From positions 18,223,501 through 18,287,500 of the forward strand of contig NC_088331.1 in NCBI RefSeq assembly GCF_036884655.1: a stretch of DNA of 64,000 bases, written 5' to 3'. This stretch comes from Musa acuminata AAA Group. Taxonomy: Eukaryota > Streptophyta > Magnoliopsida > Zingiberales > Musaceae. Of this stretch, positions 24,301 through 36,300 are shown in pieces; the stretch's first letter is position 1; every line of letters starts with the position of its first letter. The notes below the pieces were generated by a model. That model was given only the letters and a program-made list of their open reading frames with translations, did not search any database and was not told the DNA's origin. The translations under genes and the position numbers were made by a program.

Positions 24301-27300
24301 GTAATGAGGCAGCAACAACGGGAGCAAGAATGTAAGGAGGCAACGGTAGCGGGAGTGTAAGGAGGCAGCGGCAGCGGGAGCGGGAATGTAAGGAGGCAGC
24401 GGGAGTGTAAGGACGCAACGGCAGCGGGAGCGGGTGTGGGAGTGTAAGGAGGCAGCGGCAGCGGGAGTGTAAGGAGGCAACGGGAGCGGGAGCGATGAGC
24501 GGCGAGCAACGACAGCGGCAGTGGCAGCGGCGAGCAGCGGGAGCAAGAACAGGAGCAGGAGCGGCGAGCGGCGATAACGACAACGGTTGCGAGCAACAAC
24601 AGCAGCGAGCAGCGGGAGCGACAACGAGCAGGGTTAGGGTTGGGCAGCGACAGCTGATATCGGTTTTAGTTGGTTCGATTGAACCAACTAACCACAGGAG
24701 ACCGAACCAGACCTAAAATCCTGGTTCGATCGCCTGGTTTAACCTAGGCGCTCGCCCGAAGCGCCCAGCACCTAGGCTCGAGCGAGCACCCAGGCAACGC
24801 CTCTTTGAAGCGCGCCGCCTGGAAGTTTAGCGAGGCGCTCGGGCCTCGCCTCGCCTCGCCTCGCCCGAGCGCCTAAGCGAGCACCCAAGGGCCTTTTTAA
24901 ATCACTGATTACTAACATTATACCACTATTATTTGATTACTAACATTATACCACTATTATTTGAGACCTAAATTTGAGAATATATAGATCTAACTTATAG
25001 GTCCCTCTACATCCAATATAATGAAAATTAGATTCTAGTTACTTTATACACTTGATGATATAAGTTCTCATCACCACTGTATAGGAACTTCACAAAAGAT
25101 TGTAATTTTAGGCGATCCTTGAACGTCAGTTGAGCCTTCTAAGTTTGTAATATCTTGAATAGAAGTTGAGCCTTTAGCAAGCTCTATTGAAAGCTATTCA
25201 CCTTGCTTCCTTTTTCTTCTTTTCAACAATCTAGGTAAGTAAAGTAATAAGTAAAATCATTGTACATGTTGTCATGTGGCAACTTGTAAGTTGTAACATT
25301 TATGAAATATACCCTAAACTAATAAAATTTATTAAAATGTTATATACATTAAGCTGGTCTCACATTAACCCCTCATTAAGCAAATTTAATCAAATGCATT
25401 GGAACACAATCAGGATGTTGTCCTTGACTATCCACTAATACTTTGGCTTAACCAATTTTTATATGCGGCTAGCTCTGCACCACACAAGTTACTTGGCTGG
25501 TGGGTCATTTGGATCACGAGATCAATCTTAGTGTTCTCATATCTAGGAGGCCATATGAGACAAACCGGATCTTAGATGGACATTTGTCATGTTCAAATAT
25601 TAATTGGCATAATTCACTCCCTAGAAATTGAGCATGGCCACCATATTTCCCGAGAGACACCTCATTGGAATTTCAGAATTTTATCACAACTAAAGGTTCA
25701 CATAGAATGAGACCAAGTTATATTTGCAATTGAGTCAGCCAATAATAGAATTGTCACTTGGACCATATTAGCTCATAAAATTTTCATGTTTATTCTAAAA
25801 TGTGTATCTGATGCCATCCTTTTTAAAAGTTGCTGGTTGTCACCTCTCTTACTATAGTCTTCCCTTTTGTATTATTTCTTTTTCTCCTCCCTACTATTGT
25901 CTTTATCTGTATGCTCTCTAGCAACATTTTGATATAAATCAAATTTTCAGGTCATGTAAATCTCTTCAATACTGCTAAAATTCATCGAATGTCACAAATC
26001 AATCTTTCCCACCCTAGAGGTCCATCTTATCCTCCAGAAAATGAAATTGTATCAATCTTTTGTTATCAAAACCAAAAGATCCAACTAGAGGCCTCCAATT
26101 GTCAGATTGCTTAGGTGAATTAGGCAAGCAATGCCATATTATGATTCATAGTCATGAAGAAACATTGAATGATAGGTGTGGCCAGGATGAAAGTATGCAT
26201 GATAGATTCAGTCTACTGGATATCTTGATGATAAAATAAGCATCAAGAACCTAAAGAAAATCCAAAGATTGATATTGTCATTTATTAGGATATGGAATAG
26301 ATCAAGATTCTGAAGTTCAAAACTTTAGTGAGAAAATTGTAGAAGATAAAATCATAGAAGAATTGCTTCATATAAATGCTATAATTGCCAAAAAAATCCA
26401 TGTTATGATGTAACCGAGAAAAAGTAATTTCTTTCTTGATAAAAAACATCCAGTCCTAAGCCCCGTACTCAAATTCATAGTCCCAGACTCCACAGCATTG
26501 AACATTCTCCATAAATTTGGAAAATAAAAATGAACAAGTAGTTTATCACATATCAACAAGGAATTGAAAGACGTGACTGGCGTTTTGATCAAGATGAAAC
26601 CATGACTTAGTTCAAGTGGCATCTATTCACAAGTGTGTAAATGAATGCAATGGAAGTGATATGAAAGCTAAAACTAATTGAAATCAGGTTGGATAATATT
26701 AGGTTTAGGTGACAATATGAACCATATTGGTGATACAACTACCATCGATATGTTCTTTAGATATATAATCCTAAGCCCTCTTTTGAGTAGCATGTACAAG
26801 TTATTTTAGGTACAGATTAGATGGAGTATTTAATACTGAGATACAAGATCAGAAAGATCTAGATTGAAGTCCAGTTATGTAAGAGATTTTTTATAATCGT
26901 AAGTACTCTTTTTAGTAGAAGGTACAGCTCTGCTCTAGATACATACCAGACTGGAGTCATTAATACTGATACACAATCATTAAAATCTAGATTAAAGTTC
27001 AGTTGTGTAAGAGAACTTTTCTTGGTGGACTAAAGATTCTAAACCACTAACCCTTCTCTCCTTTTTACCTTCTTAGTTTTGGATTTTCCTTTCTTTTATG
27101 TTTCCTCAGAGTTTTTCTCTATTCCCTTACTCAAAAACTTGGCCTGTGTTCTAATTTTAATGCACGTGTTAGCATATCTAAATACTAATAATAAAGAGAA
27201 TCAGCATTTTAATGGTCTCCGACTGGTCACAACTTGATCCCAGGCTATTGGTGTAGCCAAAGAAAGATTAGGTTTAATTAAATCATGCAGCATCCATATT

Positions 27301-30300
27301 CCCTAAATTGCCTAATAAAGGGAACTTGTTGCTTTTCAGATTTCAGTCTGCCATTACATGAAATAAATACACCAGGACTAGTCCCAACTATTTATGGATG
27401 GCCATGGATCAACATGATTAAATGTCAAAAAAGGTACCAGAATGCAACATGTCCATCCATGCTAGAGGTACCCACATGTGGCTACAAGCTGATTTGTTAC
27501 CTATGCTGGCATGTCAACCAGCATGGTGCAGCATCATTTAGTGTCAGCACACCACACCACATGCCATGACACAAATTCTTGACAGAGACAACAGATCTCA
27601 ATGCACTGTTCAAAGCTTCAGAGTAATGCCAAAACACTAGAAATTATTCCAATATTCATAACCATCTTCCAATAAAAAAAAAAGAAAGAAGATTTGTTTG
27701 CTCAAAATGGTTACCATATGTTGCACAAGTTGAAATAACAAAATGCACAAAATATAGTTGCATGCCTAAACAAATTAAAAACCAATTGTATCATTCAGTA
27801 GGGACCCATAATTTACCAGTCGAATGGCTGATCTGTATATGGACTGGATGGCATCATCCAATTTGGTCCAATGCCAAGCTTTCTGCTCAGTAAGCTTTAC
27901 ATACTGGCTTACTGGACGGTAAACTGAACAATGGAAACCTATACCAGATGGTAAGGCTCAGTAATCCTATCATCCAAGACCGAGCCCCAGGTCCTCTACT
28001 TCGCTCTTCTCACCCGCTGCTGCCTTAGCACCCCCGCCCTTGCTAACCCCCCTCCACTGTCATTTCCCCACCCTAGTCAACTGTCTTCACCACTATGCCT
28101 TTCCACTCTGCTCCCCCACCCACAGGCACCCCTTCCCGACACCATTCTTCACTCCTCCGCCTTTCAACATTCATATCTCTCCTCTATGCTTGTAATATTG
28201 TAATGATTCGATTCATACCACACTCACTAGCAGTATCAGTCGGATCAAAATAGGTACCAAATTGAGATTTTAATCCTTGGCCTAGAAGATAAATGATCAG
28301 AATTGAGTTATCTTATACACCAATACAACAAAGCAACCAACCTGTAGGTAAGACCGGATATGATCATTGTTGCTTCCAAGTTGCACAAGTTTGTTACAGA
28401 TTCTTGTCATATGTCCAATATTTCCTGGCCGAACTGGCTGTCTTCCAGGGGCTGGAACAGTTACCTACAGAGCAGAAAAAGAGGAAAGAAATTTAATCTG
28501 TTTATTAAAAGATAAAGCAACATGAATCACATTAAATATAATTTTTACCGCATTAGAATCAATGGAAAAGAAAGGATTCTTGTCTGCTTGTAGAAACATA
28601 GCAATGATATCACATTCGCAAAAGCAATGATCAACAATTGCAATATTCTTGCTCTCAAGGCATGATATCAACAAGTTCTCTACATGATGATGTAGTGAGT
28701 TATTGAAGGGATACCTGCATTTTCCACATTATTAATGCACAAGCAATATGCAGACATTACCAAACTGCAGAAGGTACAGCTTACCTAAAAAAGAGATCGA
28801 GGATTATCTGGATGGCACCAGATCGAATCAATTCCCTCTCAGCAGCTTCACAGCCAACTTCTAGCAATACCGAAATGAACTCCACTACCTGAAAATCCAA
28901 CATCAAACTTTCATCGGGAAAGGAAGAAACCAACGAAATCTAGAAGTCTCTAAACTTTTAAAACCTAAGTATAAGAACATACAAGAGAAGTATATTTCTT
29001 ATACCGATACATGAGATGCACATAAGTCAACTATAGTATAACTTAAACTAAAACTGTTTCATTTTTTTTTAATGGGTAGTGGGGTGGAATTCGGACAAAC
29101 TCATAACCCCACAATCAATCAATAAATAGAGCACAAGCATGCTCCAAGTTTTACCCATTTCTTTAAATCAATAAATAAATCTGCAAAGTTATGCATACTT
29201 TAAGACGATGCTTCCCAAGTGGAGGATGTAGTCCACCATAAGTGGTAGGAAGAGTAGTAACATCAGATGATACATTCAACACTTTGAGCAAGTCATCTGC
29301 AGAACAAAATTGGTTAAAAAACTTTACCCATTATCAAGTAACTTAAACAAGCTCTTAATATAGTAAAACAAGTCATTATAGCAAGTGCATGTAATAAAAC
29401 AAAATAATATAACTTACAATTACATAAACACTAGAAAAAAAATAGCAGCGTCACAAGTAGTTCTCAAGCTGACTAAATTTTAGTAGTCTTATGCCGTTGC
29501 AAGACTAGATATCCAGAGGATGTTAAGGTGATCAAGAAAACCACCATGATCATTATCAAGGATATATTAAAAGTTTGTAAAACACCTGTGACAGATATGA
29601 TTATATATCCTTCAACAAGAGACAACAAAGAAAACACAGCTCATAATAATTTGACACTTCCATCTACGATTGCCCAAATCAAAACTCAAGGAGAGCAATC
29701 AATCATATAGAAGATGCAGGAGGATAATCATTCTGTCAGAGGGTGTCAGTTCCCTACTAATAGCAGAGTTTTCAATCAGTTGGCAAGCATACCCTACTTG
29801 AATTAATATATCCAAAATGTTCTATCCTCAATTAAAAGAGGAACATATCGTTAAATGTGTTTTAACATTCAAATGGCCAGTAATTTAAAATTTTAGAGCT
29901 GACCAATCATGAAATCACTATGCACATACCAATAATAAGAAGAATTTGGATTGCTTTTGGGTTAATTATAATGTTTTTTATTTCTGGCATTATATTTTTT
30001 TCCTCATTGTTACTTGAAACTCTGATCCCCTGATGTTCTCAACACCTACCCTGGTACAATTTCTTAAACCTTGAACTTGCCATGCTTTTGCCTGCACATT
30101 AAGTTACGTCGTGCAGATCTCAACGTCGGTGTTAAACAGTAATAAAGGCTAATTTGAGAGAGCTTGAAAAGAAATTGACTGCAACATATCTGGATGCCGC
30201 AGAAGTATCAACACAGTAATGCAATTTGATAGGATTTCATCAAAAGAGCTATAGTTGATAAATGGAAATTGAGTAGCCAAGTGAATCAACCAAGTTGGGT

Positions 30301-33300
30301 AAGAAAACTGCATTAAAAACTATACAATAGGAAACCATGTCTCATCAAAAAAAGGAACTTATCCGTATTTATATGGATTGGATATTTCATAACCTAGTTA
30401 GGTAGGAAAACTGCATTAAGAAAACATACAATAGGGAGATTGTCTCTATGTAAAAGGAAACATAAAAGAAATTTATCCCTATTGTATGGACTAAATACTA
30501 CATAAAATGATAAATGAAACAGATCACCTAGTATTTTTTTGGTGATACCAATCGTTAGGGGTAAATACACCAGTACCATACCATTTATGAAACTAGTATC
30601 GGTTTGCTTCCATTTATGTATGAACATATATCTAGTTCCTTCCTTTTATCCTCATATTTTACTATGATGTATAGAATTATGAAAATTAATAAACATAGCC
30701 GAGAGTGAATTCATAGCTCCATTGGAGCAGACAAGATGATTTGAGATACTTCGTCCCTCAGTACAAATATGTTGGTATGATAACAATAAGATGGTAATGT
30801 CCCAACTATTTGGGTCAATTACATGGCTCTTTTGCTGCCCTTGCACCACGTAAAAGATCATATTCTTAGTCAAATTAAGAGTATTCAAATCTTTATTTAT
30901 AAATTTCTAATAAATTCTTTTAAAATTGCCCTCCACCTCTTCTCGCACCCCTAGCATTTGTAAGGCATATGGTTTCCAATACACCTTTTCTTTTCTAAAA
31001 CTCAACTTCTATTATAAGACTTCTTTATCCTAATAAAAACCATATGCAAATCTTTCTTCCTCTCTATACCTTTCATATCTTACTCAACTTTCACTCTTTC
31101 CCAAAGTTCCGTAATATGGACTCATAATCTTAATTCCTCTATAATTAGAATTTAGAACCGTTCTGGATATCATTATTCTTATAAATTAATACTAAAAAAT
31201 TCTTTCTCCATTCATTATACATTTTTAAAACACAAAATTTTGTTAAATAAGCTAATCAACCAAACTTTGCCTCAAACTCTTAAGCTCTACCAAACCACAA
31301 AGGAAAATCATTAAGTCCCACACTCCTATTTATTTTCATTTTATTAAGGCTTATTTAACCTCACTTGCTCTAATTTTATGAACAAATCGATGATTATTAA
31401 ATCTACCACTATAGTCTATCTTAGAACTAAGTTATTTGTCAAACATTCACCAGATAATTTATTAATATAATTTCTCTAATTTTCCTTAATTTTATTATTA
31501 TCAATACGTATTTTTTTATCGACATCCTTAATCCATCTAATGTCACCTAAATCCTAACTCTTTCTTTCATTAACTTTAGCAATTCAACATATATCCTTTT
31601 CCATCCTAATATCACTTGACAATAACACTTGGTATATTAAGTATGACAACCCCTACTTCACCAGAAATCCAAACAATAGCTAAACTTTGGTTGAATGACA
31701 GTTCAGTTTTTGTTTCTTATATACCTTCAAATTTCATTGTACTTATTTTCGGGTGCTATTTTAAATTTTTTGTAGATGCATATTTTGAGCTAGGTTCCAA
31801 GTTCCAGTTTCATTTTAGGTACATAATGAATTGAAAAGATGCCTAAAGCACTAGGAATTATGTTTTAAAAGATATAGATTTTTCATAGGGTCTGGAGAAT
31901 TACGAGTTATATTACTACTGGAATACTGTAAGCCTATAAAAAGATTGATTATAGCACTCTTGATTTAAGTCATTAACATTAGAGAAGATTAGTGTTAGGT
32001 CCATGAAAGAAATAGTAAGCAAGTTCCCCATCATTTATAGTGCAAGGCCATTGATTTTCTTGGGCAAGGGTTGATACAATATGCTTCAACATTTGGTGTA
32101 TGTCTAGTGTGGTGTTGTATCTTCTGTTCTTTTTCTTTTTCCTTCTTTTTTTCTTTCTCCTTTTGATATCATAATAAACTATGGACCTAAAAACTGTACC
32201 ACCTATAGTACCCAATGAAGTCAAGGGGCGCTCATGCGTTCACCTAGGCACCTTGTCACAGACGGCCATTGTGCACTTGCAACACCTTCGTCAAAAAACC
32301 GTTCATCACTAATATTTTCTTGTATAGTTTGGCACTATGTTTTGCCTAATTTTTGTCATTTTTCTTGGTTTTTATAAGCCTAGGTAGTTTGCAAGGCTGC
32401 ACAACGCCCGTTCACCGAACTAGGCAAAACAGGCCCAAAACTACCTCGCTTTCACGTGTCGTGGTCCGATTTCTCAAGCCTATGGTGTGGTCCATATTAG
32501 ACCCCAATAACCCACAAGTGGCACAAGGCGAGATAGGGCTTTTGGTAGTGTTGGTTCATAATTGGATTCATAAGTTTGTATGCAAAATGTGCGTAGACTT
32601 GCCTTACACCCCGGCTCCCTGTTGAGTTGCCATTTGTGGACTTTCGATTGTCATTTTCCCTACCAAAGTCCGTATTTGCTCTCTTTCTCTAAGTGTTTAC
32701 TAGATTGCTTGTTTGCTAGGCAACAACTGTGAGACGTCGAGACTTGTCTGCCACTTATTTTCTGAAATGTAATCAACTTTCTCTTTTGCAAGTCCTTCGA
32801 GACCTATACGAGGTTGCAGGTCCTTCGGGACTTGTACGAGGTTGCTTCTCGACTAATCTTTTACAGATGAATATCACAAGAGTGCCTCACAATTTAGGCA
32901 ATTTTAGCTAAATCTGTGACAACATGATAACTAGTCCAAGTGAGCACCATCAATTGGGTGTAGCCCAAGAGTCGAGTTGGCCAGGCACTCGCCTGACTGA
33001 AATCAAGTCCAGGTCAAGCATATTAGTTGATTCTAGTTCAATCGAACCAAATCAAACCCTCTTCACCGCAACCTCTCCCTTGCACACACACACGAGCCCC
33101 TACCCCCTTCAGAAACCTAATCGAGGAACAAAAGAGTGTGATCGACATCTTCCTCTCCATCGACGAATGGTAGCGACGTCTTCCTTCGACGAGCTCTTCC
33201 TAGGTATCTCTCTCTCCTCCCCCTTCATCGTTGCATCCTCCCCAAACCCCAATAGCACCCCTTTCCCTCTGACGCAACTACCTCCATCACCTTGTTGCCT

Positions 33301-36300
33301 GAGCTTTCTCAATACTCGACAATTCCCCCTACCTACCTCCCCCCTTCCTCCTGCAACCAACATCTTCCCAATTTGACCCATATGGGATAGACCAAAGCAC
33401 TCAAAATGGGGGTGGTTTGCACTTGTGGTAGTTTCTTGTTAGAGGCATATTTCATTCTAAAAAAGACCTTAAATAGGAAATCCAACGAACTCCTTCCCAA
33501 TTTGACCCAAAGCCTACGCCAGACTTTCTAGGTGGTACTCTTGCAACCTTCATTGTCATTAAGCAAAAGCCCAGTTCATCCTTTTCAAATAAGTTGCAGA
33601 AACTAAAGGATACAATACAACTTTAATTGCATACCTAATTGTGTCAACATGGCCTGTAGAGTTTCAGAATCTACATGGCTAAGTGGTGCATGCAAATGCT
33701 GACTTCTTAAGTAATGAACTGAAACAGCCGAGGAAGATCTTTTGGGATCCAGCAACGAGATGCAAACAGATAGAGTATGGACAAGAGCAGATTTGGATGG
33801 TGAATTTTCCAATGCATGGCCAAATATCCTTGCAACAAAGCTGCATACAGAGTGAAGAAAAACATGATCAAGATGGATAAAGTAGTTTGGACAACACTGT
33901 TAAAGCAACCACATCTGTCGAGGATAAAATAACAAGACAGAAACCTTTGACTGGAAAGTTTGGCTGCTAAAGCTGAAGGAGTATTTCGAATAATGGCCAT
34001 CAAAACCTCAGCCGCATTAGCATTAACTTCAGCAGGGTACTGCTCAATTTGTAAGATGTGAATTCATGAAAAATGATTGATACACTATAAAAATAAACAT
34101 ATTTTTTACGCATAAAGAACAACCTATTCACCAAAATCTAGAGAACAAATATTTATGTCAAGATGTCGTAAACTCAAAATACAATAATAGAACATTATTT
34201 ATGTCAAGATGTAGCGAACTCCAAATGCAATAACAATGTGTGGCCAAAAGACATTGCAATAACAAATGCAATAACAATGCTGTTCAGATAAGACCTATGG
34301 TTATTGAAACGAGCTTCTGTAATCCAACTAGGAGTAACTAAAGTTTATAGCCAAACTAAGAAAATTATAGAACTACAAAATCAATGTTGATGACCTTGTT
34401 AAGCATCATCACAACATGATATGAGGACCATGCAAGGTATAACAAGCATTTACAAGAAGTAACCTTTGCTTAAATAAATGTGAAAAAGATATGTAGTCAA
34501 TCTCAAATACAAGACAGGTATAGCTATTCAGTTCTATGAACATAACATAATTGTAAAAGGAGTTCAAGCATCTGTTTGCAAGTATAACTACAAAAAAATA
34601 AAAGAAAGTATGAGATGGAATTTGATGATAAACAGAAAGAAAAAACTTGAAAATTAACAGTATCTCTTTCAGCAACATACTTCCAGCTACACGCTGACAG
34701 TTAAAACCTAATGGGAGTTTTAAGGACACTCTAGGAATTTTGGACACAACATGACTGACAACACCACAGCAGTTTATATAAGATCAAACACATGGGTTCA
34801 AACAGGATAACCAGAACTAGACCCTTGTTCTAGTTTTAAGGACAATCTAGGAATTTTGGACACAACGTGATTGACAACACCACAGCAGTTTAAATAAGAC
34901 CAAACATGCAGGTCCAACCAGGATAATGGAGAACTAGACCCCAGTTTGATATAGTTTGGCTACAAGATCCATAATGTAAATTTTTTTTAAAAAGGACTGA
35001 ATCAGGTTCAACAAACCAACCTTTTACAATCCAGAAAAACTGACCAATCCAAACAAGACAAAGCTGGCTTTGCAATGCCCCAAAAAATAATTAAAAGTTC
35101 CACCTTTGTCCTGTTTGTAACTGTCATTGGTTGTGGGCACTTTGTCCTTTAGGATATTTTTAATAAAAAGAGTAGGAAAAAAGTAAAAAACAGACGACTT
35201 TAGAATCAAGCCCTAAGTTGCTGTCCTATACCTTGGTAGAGCCATAACTCTTGACATGTAGTTTTTCCTATCCTAATTGATATTATTGTATCCCTATATA
35301 TTAATATTTCATTTTTTATATGTTCAGTTAAAAATGCTATCTGACCCTGACCAGTGATCTAATGTCCTAAGACTTGGCCAGGATGCCACTCAGTCCAAAT
35401 CTGAAACTATAGTTCACAGAATAGCAAATAAGCTACATGATCATAACCCGAACAAATGGAGAATTTGGTCAAAAGTATATGCATATGACTTAGTGACCTA
35501 TTGTATTATTAAAATGCTTCGACATGAAGGAAAGATGGTGTGCAGCAAAGCACTTACTGATGGACTCAATTTATCCACGATCATCTCAGGAAGATTGGTA
35601 TCTGCCAACCACTGCATGATATCCATGTAGTTTGGATATGTATGATTGTCAGCACCAACAAGATGAATCAAGATCTGAAAAAAGACAAACAAAGACACAA
35701 ATTGGATTATCATCTTCAACCCGGGTAAAAGCAGAAACGAAAAAATGGAAGCACAATCACAACGATGAAAGAATATCAGACAGCAAGAACTGATTTGGTT
35801 TAAAACTGTGGCAGTATACTGCATAGTAACTAATAAGAACATCAAATTGGAAATCATTTACTCAGTAAGCTATACAAGACATCAATAATCAAGATCTAAA
35901 GGATATAATAGGAATTAAGAAGGCATTCACTCATCAAGATATTAAAGACAATAATAATGATGATTAAAAAAGCCAGACATGTATTTACTACAGACCAACT
36001 TTATTATGAATTAATTGCCTTGAAAAACAGAAGCTGACCAATATAATGCAGATATATTGGATGTTGAAGACTAAGATAAAAGGTACAGAGACAGTTAAGA
36101 CTTAGCATTAAGCACTAACCTCCATAATCGATGTTATACCTATTAAATCAACCAAATGGTGGAAGACAGCTTCATGGGTCTGATGCAAAAGAATCCAGAG
36201 AATAAATCAGCACAGATAGCACAAAGATTGCATAAAACCTCACTACAGCAAGCATAAAACTTGTGTAAAGCAAAAGAGAATGTATTCTTAATGACCTGTG

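Noticed and set aside
24135..24716. Several minus-strand ORFs rich in Leu, Pro and Ser
   Set aside because: Same cause in the second hAT element (gtaaggaggcagcgg-type repeats).
32924..33376. 150-codon plus-strand ORF in intron 10
   Set aside because: Low-complexity Ser/Pro-rich reading of a pyrimidine-rich stretch, no domain, inside an intron of the SAPS gene.
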